DNA of 41,155 nt from Nitrospiria bacterium (GTDB lineage: Bacteria > Nitrospirota > Nitrospiria > SBBL01 > JAADHI01). Shown here piece after piece: positions 9,417-18,025 of the stretch. The notes below the pieces were generated by a model. That model was not told the DNA's origin, made no database searches, and saw only the letters and a program-made list of their open reading frames with translations. Position numbers and translations under genes: made by a program. Position 1 is the first letter of the stretch. Every line of letters starts with the position of its first letter. Where the stretch lies: contig CALZIJ010000011.1 of assembly GCA_945787655.1 (NCBI GenBank), positions 1,786 to 42,940 on the forward strand. Direction: 5' to 3'.

Positions 9417-10031
9417 TTAAAACCGAAGGAGGAGACCAGCAAGTGCAGAAACGCCTCCCAAATTTTCGAATTCAATGTCATCATCTCCGGGTCCGGTATC
9501 CAGTTCGACCATTTGAAAATCCGCAATAAACCGGCCTTCAATAAAAAATGAGACGGGATCGGAAAGCGGTACTTCCACACCCGCCAGTGCGACCACGCCA
9601 ATGCCTTGTCCCGTGTTACTCGTAATGATGATTCCAGGCCGTTGTTGCTGGACTCTTTTTGAATCGATTGTATTAAACGAAACGCCAAAACCGGCACCGA
9701 TATAAGGGGAAACTCCCGCAGGTTTTAAATAATATTTCACCAGCCCTCTGACAAAGAGCGACTGGATTTCAACATCGTCAACATCAAGGATCTCTCCTTC
9801 AAAATCACGGTACTCAATCTCTCCGCCAACGCGCATCTGATCATCTTTAAGAAACATGAACTGCAAGATTCCGGTGGAGCCTGTATTACCTTTAAACGGT
9901 GCAAATACTCCCCCGCCACCCGAAAGCGTCATGTTGATTTCAGGTGGTTCTGCCGCCGCATTGCTTGTGAAAACTGAAAAAAGTAGAAAACCGGAAACGA
10001 GGAAGTAGAAAGCCAAAGTACGCTTCTTCAT
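9417..10031 (-). CDS. Small outer-membrane beta-barrel protein
   Basis: This 204-residue protein has a clear signal peptide (MKKRTLAFYFLVSGFLLF, cleavage near NAAA-EPP). Alternating amphipathic strands follow, typical of 8-stranded OmpA/OmpX-like barrels, with a Gly-rich first strand (MTLSGGGGVFAPF), YYLKPAGVSPYIGAGFG in mid-barrel, and a final Phe. The start is backed by an AAGGAG site. It converges on the BamA-like gene with only 37 bases between. I see no enzyme motif; a structural or adhesion-type barrel is as far as the sequence goes. Confidence 0.75.
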   Translation of the reverse strand: MKKRTLAFYFLVSGFLLFSVFTSNAAAEPPEINMTLSGGGGVFAPFKGNTGSTGILQFMFLKDDQMRVGGEIEYRDFEGEILDVDDVEIQSLFVRGLVKYYLKPAGVSPYIGAGFGVSFNTIDSKRVQQQRPGIIITSNTGQGIGVVALAGVEVPLSDPVSFFIEGRFIADFQMVELDTGPGDDDIEFENLGGVSALAGLLLRF

Positions 10032-10084
10032 GCTGTGCTCCTTCAGGGTGCGGGGTTTGTTTCAGACCTCAATTTCGGGGGGCA

Positions 10085-10112
10085 ATTATAAGGGATCGTT
10101 TGATAAAAACAA
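10085..10112 (-). promoter_or_regulatory. Sigma70-like promoter of the small barrel gene
   Basis: Read on the minus strand: TTGTTT (10107-10112), a 16-base spacer, then a perfect TATAAT (10085-10090). It lies 53 bases before the start codon of the barrel gene. Confidence 0.6.
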
Positions 10113-10153
10113 AGAATATAACGATTTATCTTAATAGATTCAGGTTCACTTAT

Positions 10154-11179
10154 TTATTTCGGTTTGCGCGGAGTGGAGGTTGATTCTTTGTTTTGGGTGC
10201 TTTCTTTATTTTCCAAGGGGGATGTGGAGGAGGCTGTCGAGGCATCCGGGTCATGTGAATGTTCATGAACATGATAAAATCCGGTATGGGTTTCATCGTG
10301 GAGGTGAGTATGGGTTTGAACCGTTTCCTCAAGTTGTTCGGAAAGGGCCTCATTTTGCGGGGAATGTCTTTCAACAATGGCTTGATACAGATAAGCCAAC
10401 AGAAAGAAACTGGCTGAAACCAGGACGATTGTTGCCCCGGAGGAGACATCGGAATAAAAACTGACATACATCCCCAGTGTGCCGCAGAGCGTGCCGATCA
10501 GGATGGACAAAAAAACCATTTTATTAAAACTATCGGTGAGCACGCGCGCCGTGACTGCAGGCATGATAATACCGGCGGCGATCATCGTGACCCCCATGAC
10601 TTGCATGGAGACAATAATGACGGAAGCCAGAATCAGTGAGAAAAGGCGCTCCACCCAGTCAACGGGCACGCCGTAGATACGGGCCACTTCCGTATCAAAA
10701 GTGGTAAACAAAAACTGCCGGTAAAAAACAAAAATCAGGACGGATGACAGGACCACCACAATGGAAATAATCCAGAGATCTTCCGAAGTGACACCCAGAA
10801 TATTCCCAAACAGTGTGGCCTCGAAGCTTTTGGTGAATTTTCGGTATCGGCTGATAATGGCCACACCCACCGCAAAACTTGCTGTGGTAATCACTCCGAT
10901 TGCAGCATCCGCGCCCACTTTTTTCTTCCTGGCCACGGCATTAATGAGTAATACGGAAAGAAAGCCCCAGGCGCCCGCGCCCAGATAAAAGTTCCATTGC
11001 ATCACTGTACTGACCACGGCCCCGCCGAAAACGGCATGGGACAGGCCATGACCGATATAGCTCATGCGTCTTAAAACAATATAGACGCCGATGAGCGCGC
11101 AAATACCCCCAACCAAAGAGGCCGCGAGAATGCCGTGAACAAAAAATTCATACTTTAATGGGGCGGTAATCCAGTTCAA
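10154..11179 (-). CDS. Metal ABC transporter permease (ZnuB/TroC type) with His-rich tail
   Basis: This 341-residue cluster-9 (ABC-3) permease would carry a divalent metal across the inner membrane. It has about eight hydrophobic helices from residue 10 to 270, with SYIGHGLSHAVFGGAV near residue 40 and GVTMIAAGIIMPAVTARVLT near residue 200, both family hallmarks. After the last helix (residue 275 on) comes a hydrophilic tail holding HTHLHDETHTGFYHVHEHSHD, an extension beyond the usual family length that could bind metal in the cytosol. Its start overlaps the end of the ATPase gene by four bases. Co-transcription with nikR points to nickel or cobalt rather than zinc, but metal identity is not readable here. 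Confidence 0.88.
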   Translation of the reverse strand: MNWITAPLKYEFFVHGILAASLVGGICALIGVYIVLRRMSYIGHGLSHAVFGGAVVSTVMQWNFYLGAGAWGFLSVLLINAVARKKKVGADAAIGVITTASFAVGVAIISRYRKFTKSFEATLFGNILGVTSEDLWIISIVVVLSSVLIFVFYRQFLFTTFDTEVARIYGVPVDWVERLFSLILASVIIVSMQVMGVTMIAAGIIMPAVTARVLTDSFNKMVFLSILIGTLCGTLGMYVSFYSDVSSGATIVLVSASFFLLAYLYQAIVERHSPQNEALSEQLEETVQTHTHLHDETHTGFYHVHEHSHDPDASTASSTSPLENKESTQNKESTSTPRKPK

Positions 11180-12024
11180 TGTGGGTGCGGTGCTCCGTTA
11201 TTTTCATGAGAATGTTTGTCGAAGTGATGCCCGGCATGCGGGCTGTCATCCACCATCATGACTTCCCCCTGGCGAATAACCTTCATTTCCGAATCATAAG
11301 TCCGTGAGAGCACTTGTGAGGTGAACACTTCTTCGGGCGGGCCTTGGGCGACTATTTTCTGGTTGAAGCAAATCACCCAGGGCAAATGGCGCGCGACGGC
11401 GTTTAAGTCATGGGTGGTCAACAAAATTGTCACCCCTTTGCGGTTAATCTCTCCGAGCAGATGTAAAATAGCATGCTGCGTTTTGACATCGACCCCGGAG
11501 GTGGGTTCGTCCAAAATTAAAAGCTTGGGGTCCGCGATCAAGGCCCGCGCAAGAAATACCCGTTGCTGTTCCCCGCCGGAAAGCCGTTTAATTTGACGAT
11601 TGACATAATGGCCGATATTGAGGCGTTCGAGAAGTTCACGAATGAGGGTGCGCTCGGAGCGGGTCAACCAGGGCAGTCGCGTGGATTTACGATACAGCCC
11701 CATGGCGACCACTTGTTCGACCGTGACGGGAAAATCCCAGTCCACCGTTTCAATTTGAGGTACATATCCGACGTCTTCTGGAGGCTGACCATTCACCCGT
11801 TTTCCAGAGATAGAGATTGAGCCTGAACGCAATGGCGCCATACCGAGTATAGATTTTAACAGGGTTGATTTTCCCGCGCCGCTTGGACCCACCAATCCTG
11901 CAAACTGTTTTGGAAAAAGCTGTAAGGTCAACGCTTTAAAAACGGTTTTTTGTTTGTAGCCGCAGCTTGCTTTTGAAACATGGACCAGCGGACTGATTTT
12001 TAAATCGGTGGATTGTGCCGACAT
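11176..12024 (-). CDS. Metal ABC transporter ATPase with His-rich tail
   Basis: The 282-residue ATPase drives the adjacent permease. Walker A is GPSGAGKST (residues 46-54), the ABC signature LSGGEQQ is at 148-154, and Walker B ends in LDEP with Asp172 and Glu173; a switch His follows in LTTHDLN. The C-terminus ends with a His-rich stretch, HAGHHFDKHSHENNG then HPH. It resembles the tails of zinc/nickel-handling proteins and echoes the permease tail. Start and stop overlap neighbouring genes on both sides (ATGA), so nikR, ATPase and permease are tightly coupled. Confidence 0.9.
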   Translation of the reverse strand: MSAQSTDLKISPLVHVSKASCGYKQKTVFKALTLQLFPKQFAGLVGPSGAGKSTLLKSILGMAPLRSGSISISGKRVNGQPPEDVGYVPQIETVDWDFPVTVEQVVAMGLYRKSTRLPWLTRSERTLIRELLERLNIGHYVNRQIKRLSGGEQQRVFLARALIADPKLLILDEPTSGVDVKTQHAILHLLGEINRKGVTILLTTHDLNAVARHLPWVICFNQKIVAQGPPEEVFTSQVLSRTYDSEMKVIRQGEVMMVDDSPHAGHHFDKHSHENNGAPHPH

Positions 12025-12440
12025 CAGCTTAAATCTTTTCCGGTTGTTGTGGCGGTGAGCTTGCCGTGTTTGACCCCTTTTGTGGCAATCAATCCATTGG
12101 CGACTTCCTTGATTTCCCTGCTTCTGCCCCGCACGACCAACACCTCCAGACAGCGGTGGGCGTCGAGATGGATATGCAGGGTCGATTGTATCAGTTCGTT
12201 ATATTGATGCTGCAGGTCCGTCAAGCGTTCCATGAGTTCCGGTACGTGATGATCGTAAACAATGGTAATGGTTCCGACGGTTTCCTTATTGTCGTCCCAT
12301 TCTTCTTCAACCAGATGATTACGAATCAAATCCCGAAGGGCTTCCGAGCGATTGGTGTATCTTTTCCGTTCGATGTAAAGATCAAAGGTCTTTAACAACT
12401 CTTCATCAATCGAGACCCCGAAACGAATCAATTTTGACAT
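12024..12440 (-). CDS. nikR: NikR nickel-responsive regulator
   Basis: This 138-residue protein has a ribbon-helix-helix DNA-binding N-terminus (LIRFGVSIDEELLKTFD, then YTNRSEALRDLIRNHL) and a C-terminal ACT-like metal domain. All four planar nickel ligands of E. coli NikR (His76, His87, His89, Cys95) have counterparts at the same spacing: His78, His89, His91 and Cys97. It is therefore expected to bind Ni(II) and repress nickel uptake. It lies inside the operon, between the solute-binding protein and the ATPase, so it would regulate its own transporter. A strong ribosome site (AAGGAG) precedes it. Confidence 0.92.
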   Translation of the reverse strand: MSKLIRFGVSIDEELLKTFDLYIERKRYTNRSEALRDLIRNHLVEEEWDDNKETVGTITIVYDHHVPELMERLTDLQHQYNELIQSTLHIHLDAHRCLEVLVVRGRSREIKEVANGLIATKGVKHGKLTATTTGKDLS

Positions 12441-12497
12441 GTGTGACTCCTTATGCCGTTTCCATGGAAATCAGGGGAAGCACTTAATCAGTCTCCG

Positions 12498-13460
12498 CTA
12501 TTTTTGGTTGCTTGGGTCAATGCCTTTCAGCGCGCTGGCATTGCCGCCCAAAACTTTGGTCATGGTGCGAACATTTTCAAGCATCATCCCAATATAAGTG
12601 TTTTCTGGCGCACCGTCTTCTCCGGGTAGGTCGTCGTCTCTTAATGTGGAAATAAAGGTGACCCCGGCTTCTTTTCCAATTTGGTTCATAATTTTGCTCG
12701 GAAATACCTCCGATCCAAAAATGGCGGGCACCTTCGCCACCTTGAGCTGATCAATGAGCCGCGCCATTTCTCGTGGAGAAGGATCTGCAAAAGACGAAGG
12801 CTGGATGGCTCCGATCACTTCACAGCCGTATCGGGGACAAAAATAGGCCCAGGAATCGTGATAAGTCACCAGTTTTCTATTCTTTTCAGGAATCGTTGAC
12901 ATGGCGGTCATGATGGCTTTATCGAGTTGAACCAAGCGCATGAGGTAGGCGTTTGCGCGGCGTTCATAATCGGCTTTGTTGGCCGGATCACGTGAAACCA
13001 GCGCATCTCGAATTAATTCAGTGTATTTCATCGCGTGGGCCACATTCAACCATAAATGAGGATTGGGATGCCCTTCACTTTCCGGAAAGCTGAAATCAAA
13101 CTGCCACTCTTTTTTTGAAATGGTTTGATCGCCCAGTTTGACAAAAACCGCCCCCGGTTTTTTGTTGGCGTTCGCCAGTTTTTCGGTGGGAATTTCCAGG
13201 TGCAGACCATTGTAAATGAGCAGGTCGGCTGCCGCCAGGTATTTGATATCCGAAGGCGAAGGCTCGAAGGTATGGGAGTTTGTGCCTTCGGGGACGATGC
13301 CTTTAATACTGACCTGATCTCCGGCCACATTCCGGATGAGATTCGTGATGGGCGCCACGGTGGAAACGACCTTGAGTTTTTCGGACGCGGCATAACCGGT
13401 TGTATTCAAAGTCAGAAAAATAATAATGATCTGCATCCATAAAAGGCGAACGATTTTCAT
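12498..13460 (-). CDS. Periplasmic metal-binding protein (ZnuA/TroA family)
   Basis: The 320-residue cluster A-I solute-binding protein has a signal peptide ending near TTGYA-ASE. Likely metal ligands are His63 (NSHTFEPSPSD), His135 (HPNPHLWL), His201 (YHDSWAYF) and Asp275-277 (RDDDLPG), the three-His-plus-acid set of zinc/manganese-type proteins. The long His-rich loop of E. coli ZnuA is absent; a short GHPNPH stretch is all that remains. It lies between the porin and nikR genes and is the expected partner of the adjacent ABC pair. The start has an AAGGAGG ribosome site. Confidence 0.9.
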   Translation of the reverse strand: MKIVRLLWMQIIIIFLTLNTTGYAASEKLKVVSTVAPITNLIRNVAGDQVSIKGIVPEGTNSHTFEPSPSDIKYLAAADLLIYNGLHLEIPTEKLANANKKPGAVFVKLGDQTISKKEWQFDFSFPESEGHPNPHLWLNVAHAMKYTELIRDALVSRDPANKADYERRANAYLMRLVQLDKAIMTAMSTIPEKNRKLVTYHDSWAYFCPRYGCEVIGAIQPSSFADPSPREMARLIDQLKVAKVPAIFGSEVFPSKIMNQIGKEAGVTFISTLRDDDLPGEDGAPENTYIGMMLENVRTMTKVLGGNASALKGIDPSNQK

Positions 13461-13507
13461 GAAACCTCCTTCGTAATTATTTTTTCCGTTTCTGTGATGT
13501 TTTCATA

Positions 13508-14851
13508 TTAAAAGATGAGTTGGGCGCGAAGTCCGTATACAGTAATGGGGTCCACATTGCCGTCTCCGCCGGGATTGGAAATATACTGAACATCGGGCGA
13601 AAAATGAATGCCGTCCGTCGCTGCCAGATTGTAATAGGCTTCGATGGTATGTTCTTCTTTATCGAGACCGGTCGCCTGTTTATTCTCATCACTCACCCAG
13701 GTCGTGCCCAGGGCGATGCCGAAGGTGTCGTGGGAGCGCCCCATCAATCCTTTCACTTGCAGGCCCAGCGAGGCATGCCGGTCGAATTCGGACACCTTTC
13801 CGTCCTGAAGGCCGAAACGGGTCCACACGCCAAAGTGTTCGGTTAATGCCTGGTCGAAACTCAACGAAAAACCACGATTATGTGAGGCGTTCACGGACGG
13901 ATTGAGGATCTCCGGCCGGTTGGTTTCATTAGACCAGAAAATAAAACGGTAATGTCCTTCCAGGTCGCCCCGATAGTATTCCAGTTCGATTTCGGCGATG
14001 AGAAAGGGTTGGTCGAACATATCGGTGTAATTTCCATCGCCTTCAAAAAGCCCAAGATTAAATTCAAGGGCTTCGACTGGATGCATATGGAAAACAAAGC
14101 CCGGCCCGTAGCCGTTTTCATCGCCGCCCCAGCCGATGGCCGGATTGTTGCCGAAAAGGGGCGAGATAAATTGAAAGGTTTCACTGTTGGCGAATTCATT
14201 CTGGTCAAAATAAGAGGTGGTGTCGATTTGGCCAAAAGAGAAGCGCCAGCGTTCTTTGTCCCAGGTTTGCTCGTAGAGGGCTTCGATCAGGTGAAAACTG
14301 TCTGGGCCGTCGGTAAAAGATTCGATATCGGCGTTCACGCCTGCCGCGAGCGGCGGCAAATGGGTGAGTCCCTCACCCCGCATGAAATCCCCGCGGACAA
14401 TCAGGAGCCCGTTTTCGCGGAGTTCGCTTTCCAATATCAAATCGATAGAAAGGCTGCCGTCCGCCCGGTCGCCGCCGAATTGCGCGGCATTATTCAATGC
14501 GCCTTGCGCGATCATGGTCAAGCCGCCGCTGAGGCGGGTTTTAGTGGACGTTTGAACGGGATACATTGCTGCATCAGTCCGCTCTTCTTCGCTGATGATC
14601 GGCCGCCGTTCCGTGTCCCGCTCGATGGATTGCAGCCATCCCCTGATTTGCTGCAGTTCCTCGTGCAAATGAGGCCGCTTGGGGTGGGTGTGTTTGATCG
14701 GCGGGAGCGGTTCCTTTTTTTTCTTTTTCGTCTTTTCTTGAGATACGGGGGGGTGGGTGTGTCCCTCTTCCGCGCGGGTGAAGGCCGGGGCCGTAAAGTG
14801 GAGGAGGGTTAAGCAAAATATGATCAAGGCCAGAGGTGTTTTTTCAGTCAT
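13508..14851 (-). CDS. His-rich porin-like outer-membrane protein
   Basis: This ~447-residue protein begins with a signal peptide (about residues 1-27). It then has a His/Lys-rich periplasmic stretch with EEGHTHPP, a KTKKKKKE run, IKHTHPKRPHLHEE and a short helix, followed by a barrel of about 340 residues. The barrel resembles carbohydrate-selective/OprB-type porins and ends in LRAQLIF. I prefer the ATG at 14851: the GGAGG ribosome site lies immediately before it, whereas an in-frame ATG six codons upstream (14869) would include that GGAGG in its own coding sequence. As first gene of the nikR operon it may be the outer-membrane entry for the same metal. A sugar-porin role is the alternative. 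Confidence 0.75.
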   Translation of the reverse strand: MTEKTPLALIIFCLTLLHFTAPAFTRAEEGHTHPPVSQEKTKKKKKEPLPPIKHTHPKRPHLHEELQQIRGWLQSIERDTERRPIISEEERTDAAMYPVQTSTKTRLSGGLTMIAQGALNNAAQFGGDRADGSLSIDLILESELRENGLLIVRGDFMRGEGLTHLPPLAAGVNADIESFTDGPDSFHLIEALYEQTWDKERWRFSFGQIDTTSYFDQNEFANSETFQFISPLFGNNPAIGWGGDENGYGPGFVFHMHPVEALEFNLGLFEGDGNYTDMFDQPFLIAEIELEYYRGDLEGHYRFIFWSNETNRPEILNPSVNASHNRGFSLSFDQALTEHFGVWTRFGLQDGKVSEFDRHASLGLQVKGLMGRSHDTFGIALGTTWVSDENKQATGLDKEEHTIEAYYNLAATDGIHFSPDVQYISNPGGDGNVDPITVYGLRAQLIF

Positions 14852-14945
14852 AGCAAAAGATGCCTCCATTTTTAAAAATATGATTCTTATGATAGCAGTT
14901 GTCTTTCAAAATGGGTAACACATATTATTTAATCAAGTGTGATCT

Positions 14946-14972
14946 ATGTTACGATTTTTAAAATTGTAATAC
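14946..14972 (-). promoter_or_regulatory. Candidate NikR operator
   Basis: ATGTTAC (14946-14952), 13 bases, then GTAATAC (14966-14972) form a dyad. It resembles the GTGTTAC-N13/14-GTAACAC element described for Geobacter NikR, with one mismatch per half-site. Symmetry continues inward through the AT-rich spacer. A further GTAACAC half-site sits at 14915-14921. The site lies about 95 bases before the porin start and so would control the whole metal operon. The assignment rests on similarity and on the presence of nikR in the operon. Confidence 0.5.
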
Positions 14973-14984
14973 TAAGGTGTGGAT

Positions 14985-15021
14985 CTGTCAAGTCGAAGCA
15001 CACAAGACATCGACCTGACAG
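14985..15021 (-). terminator. Hairpin after the copper ATPase gene
   Basis: CTGTCA-A-GTCGA (14985-14996) pairs with TCGAC-C-TGACAG (15010-15021), an 11-pair stem with one mismatch and a 13-base loop, just past the ATPase stop codon. There is no U-run, so a factor-independent terminator is uncertain; it may be an RNA-stabilising end or another operator. Confidence 0.4.
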
Positions 15022-15038
15022 AGAGAGGAGACAAACGA

Positions 15039-17456
15039 TTAGAATTGGCTTCTTTTCAAACGCAAGGCGTTCATAATGACCGAGACGGAACTGAAACTCA
15101 TCGCGGCTGCGGCGATCATCGGGGAGAGCAATAAACCAAAGACCGGATAAAGCAGCCCCGCCGCAATCGTCACACCGGATGCGTTGTAAACAAACGCGAA
15201 GAACAGGTTTTGGCGGATGTTTCTCATCGTCGCGCGGCTAAGACGGCGGGCGCGGACGATGCCGCGCAAATCGCCTTTTACCAAGGTCACGCCCGCGCTT
15301 TCCATGGCGACATCCGTACCCGTGCCCATGGCGATGCCCACCTGGGCCTGCGCCAGCGCCGGGGCGTCGTTGATGCCGTCGCCGGCCATCGCGACAATTT
15401 TGCCCTGTGCCTGAAGCTGTTTTACTACTTGGGCTTTTTGCTCCGGCAGAACCTCCGCCTGGATTTGATCGATATCCAGTTTTGAGGCAACCGCTTCTGC
15501 GGTTTTAAGGCTGTCGCCGGTCAACATCACGACTTGAATGCCTTCCCCATGCAGGTCACGAATGGCTTCAGGGGTCGTGTTTTTAATCGGATCGGCCACA
15601 CCGATCAATGCGGCGGCTTTTCCGTCGATCGCCAGCAGCATGACCGTTTGACCTTCCGCGCGTCCGGCGTCGGCCTTCTGTGGCCAATCACCTGGATCGA
15701 TTCCGAGGTGTTGGAACAATTTGAGATTGCCAAGCGCAACATTAGTGCCTGCCACGTCCCCGGTCACCCCCATCCCGGTGTGAGATTTAAAATGTTCCGT
15801 TTTCTCTAAAACGATTCCTTTTTCTTCGGCCCCACGCACGATGGCTTCCGCCAAGGGGTGTTCGCTCGCTTTTTCCAGCGTCGCGGCCAGTTTGAGGGCC
15901 TCCGTTTCATCTATCCCGGACACAGTGGTCACGGCAACCAGCTTTGGCTTGCCTTCCGTCAGCGTGCCTGTTTTATCTACGACAAGGGTGTCGATCTTCT
16001 CCATAATTTCAAGGGCTTCTGCATTTTTGATCAGGATGCCCATCGTCGCCCCTTTGCCTGTGCCAACCATGATGGACATGGGTGTCGCCAAGCCAAGCGC
16101 GCAGGGGCAGGCGATGATGAGCACGGCCACGGCATTGATCATCGCGTAAGCGAGGGCGGGTTCCGGTCCGAAAAAGGCCCAGACAAAAAAAGTGAGAATG
16201 GAAATCACAACCACAGCAGGTACGAAGTAACTGGCGACAATATCGACCAGTTTTTGAATCGGCGCGCGGGAGCGCTGCGCCTCCGCGACCATGTGCACGA
16301 TTTGGGACAAGAGCGTGTCCGCGCCCACTTTCTCCGCCTTCATCAGCAGGCTGCCTGTGCCGTTGACTGTGGCTCCAATCAGTTTAGTCTCGGCGGTTTT
16401 GGCAACGGGGACGGGTTCTCCGGTCACCATGGATTCATCTATGTTACTTTCTCCTTCGACGACTATTCCGTCCACGGGCACTTTTTCACCGGGGCGCACG
16501 CGCAGGAGGTCACCGGGCTGTACGTGTTCCAGGGGGATGTCTTCCTCTGTCCCGTTTTCCCGAACGATGCGGGCGGTTTTGGGGGCGAGGCCGAGTAAAA
16601 GTTGAATCGCCGCATTGGTTTGACTACGGGCGCGCAGTTCAAGCACCTGCCCCAAAAGCACCAAGGCGGTAATTACCGCGGCCGCCTCAAAATACACCGG
16701 GATGATGCCGTGCGCATCAACAAGGGCTTCCGGGAATATTCCGGGCGTCATGACGGCGATAAGGCTGTAAATCCATGCGACCGACACACCGAGTGCAATG
16801 AGCGTAAACATGTTCAGGCTCCGGTGGACGATGGACTTCCATCCGCGCACAAAAAATGGCCAGCCGCCCCACCACACGACGGGGGTGGAAAGCAGGAGTT
16901 CCATCCATTGACGGGTCTGGGGGGCAATGACGCCGGAAAATACTTCAGGCCACATCTCCGCGCCCATCGCGGTAAAAAAAACAGGAAAGGCCAGGAGGCC
17001 GCTGAGCCAAAAACGACGGCTCATGTCTTTGAGTTCGGTATTGTCGTTTTCTCCTTCTCTCACAGTGCGCGGCTCCAGTGCCATGCCGCACTTGGGGCAG
17101 TCTCCGGGATGATCCTGCACGATTTCAGGATGCATCGGACAGGTGTATTCGGTTTTTTTAGGGACGAGCGGGACACCCTTCGGCTCCAGCGCCATGCCGC
17201 ATTTCGGGCAATCACCCGGACCGGCTTGCTCGATCTCCGGGTGCATCGGGCAAGTATAGATAAGCGCTTTTTGACCCTGTTTTTCAACAGGCTTTTTTTT
17301 GATTTCTTCCTTCGGAGTCAGATATTTTTCGGGTGATGTTTTAAACGTGGACCAACAATGGGCACTGCAAAAATAGAAAGTTTCCCCGGCATGCTCATGT
17401 GTGCCCGCCGCGTCTTCTTTTTTGATTTCCATCCCGCAAACGACATCTTTGACCAT
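15039..17456 (-). CDS. Copper-type P1B ATPase with YHS and two heavy-metal-binding domains
   Basis: The ~805-residue inner-membrane pump has, in order, a YHS domain (residues 1-47, [16 protein letters not shown]), two YTCPMHPE...[12 protein letters not shown] metal-binding domains (about 67-92 and 103-128) and a P-type ATPase core. The core shows TGEP, the metal-site CPC in [18 protein letters not shown] with the phosphorylated Asp, SEHPLAEA and [13 protein letters not shown] plus these N-terminal domains indicates Cu(I) efflux, though Ag or other soft metals are possible. I chose the ATG at 17456, preceded by AAGGAGG at ideal spacing, over an ATG eight codons upstream. It is the last gene of the metal/redox operon. 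Confidence 0.92.
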   Translation of the reverse strand: MVKDVVCGMEIKKEDAAGTHEHAGETFYFCSAHCWSTFKTSPEKYLTPKEEIKKKPVEKQGQKALIYTCPMHPEIEQAGPGDCPKCGMALEPKGVPLVPKKTEYTCPMHPEIVQDHPGDCPKCGMALEPRTVREGENDNTELKDMSRRFWLSGLLAFPVFFTAMGAEMWPEVFSGVIAPQTRQWMELLLSTPVVWWGGWPFFVRGWKSIVHRSLNMFTLIALGVSVAWIYSLIAVMTPGIFPEALVDAHGIIPVYFEAAAVITALVLLGQVLELRARSQTNAAIQLLLGLAPKTARIVRENGTEEDIPLEHVQPGDLLRVRPGEKVPVDGIVVEGESNIDESMVTGEPVPVAKTAETKLIGATVNGTGSLLMKAEKVGADTLLSQIVHMVAEAQRSRAPIQKLVDIVASYFVPAVVVISILTFFVWAFFGPEPALAYAMINAVAVLIIACPCALGLATPMSIMVGTGKGATMGILIKNAEALEIMEKIDTLVVDKTGTLTEGKPKLVAVTTVSGIDETEALKLAATLEKASEHPLAEAIVRGAEEKGIVLEKTEHFKSHTGMGVTGDVAGTNVALGNLKLFQHLGIDPGDWPQKADAGRAEGQTVMLLAIDGKAAALIGVADPIKNTTPEAIRDLHGEGIQVVMLTGDSLKTAEAVASKLDIDQIQAEVLPEQKAQVVKQLQAQGKIVAMAGDGINDAPALAQAQVGIAMGTGTDVAMESAGVTLVKGDLRGIVRARRLSRATMRNIRQNLFFAFVYNASGVTIAAGLLYPVFGLLLSPMIAAAAMSFSSVSVIMNALRLKRSQF
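17071..17258 (-). repeat. Duplicated 77-base segment in the copper ATPase gene
   Basis: Positions 17071-17147 and 17182-17258 encode the two near-identical heavy-metal-binding domains, 111 bases apart start to start. Differences are mainly at third codon positions plus a few replacements (EQAGPGD against QDHPGD), the pattern of an older tandem domain duplication kept under selection. Confidence 0.8.
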
Positions 17457-17544
17457 GTTGCACCTCCTTACGGCGAGCACCGTTTAATGTGGGTGTCCAT
17501 CATCTTTGTGTTTCTTTTGTTTTCTGGAAGTTCATCGGACCCGC

Positions 17545-17958
17545 TCATCTCTGCTTCGTCCCCGTGCCTGTCGTCGCCATGCCCGTCATGCGGATGCCGT
17601 TTTTAATCGACCAAAACAATTCTGCTTCAGACAGGTGCTCGGCGTATTTCGCCAAATCCGGCGGAGCGGGGTTGAGGCCCTGCGCGGTCGGGGAATCTGT
17701 ACCCCCCGGCGGGGTGTGGCAAATGGCGCACATTTCACGATAACTGCGAAAGCCTTCTTCGATTTGTTGTGCTTCACCCAAGGGCGGAACGTCGATACTT
17801 GCCGCGCGTTTCGCGACGGAACCTCCGTGTGTGGTGTTTAAAACCCAGTGCACCAAGGCTGGATCTTCCCATGCGGTAGCGACATTAAATAAACCAGAAT
17901 AGATAAAAACGAGTCCGCCGATGATGCTGATGACGGCTGCGGCGCCCAAGGTTTTCAA
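17545..17958 (-). CDS. Monoheme cytochrome c, C-terminally truncated
   Basis: This 137-residue periplasmic protein has an N-terminal signal/anchor helix (residues 4-28) and one heme site, Cys77-Cys80-His81 (CAICH). A GIRMTGM motif follows (Met124 or Met127 as axial ligand). In relatives this motif is followed by a final helix of about 30 residues and often a His-rich tail. Here the frame runs through ATTGTGTKQR and stops. A different frame reads HPHDGHGDDRHGDEAE through the same bases and on to a stop at 17468, as if the tail had been joined out of frame after a deletion. The protein may still fold, since both heme ligands remain, but it lacks its last helix. It lies between the MerR-type regulator and the copper ATPase. 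Confidence 0.75.
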   Translation of the reverse strand: MKTLGAAAVISIIGGLVFIYSGLFNVATAWEDPALVHWVLNTTHGGSVAKRAASIDVPPLGEAQQIEEGFRSYREMCAICHTPPGGTDSPTAQGLNPAPPDLAKYAEHLSEAELFWSIKNGIRMTGMATTGTGTKQR

Positions 17959-18025
17959 AGCGGTGTCCTCTTGTGATGGTTTTATTCTAAAACATGTGAG
18001 TTACTCATGGGTCAAGCGTTTTTTT

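Noticed and set aside
13952-14812. A 286-codon open frame on the plus strand
   Set aside because: It lies wholly antisense to the porin gene, has no recognisable domain, and its sequence is what the porin codons give in reverse.
14915-14952. GTAACA ... TGTTAC as a single long inverted repeat
   Set aside because: The 26-base gap and inverted order do not match a known NikR box; the 14946-14972 dyad is a better explanation.
15858-17336. Two long plus-strand open frames (246 and 244 codons)
   Set aside because: Both are antisense to the copper ATPase, whose motifs are unambiguous; low-complexity composition and no ribosome sites.
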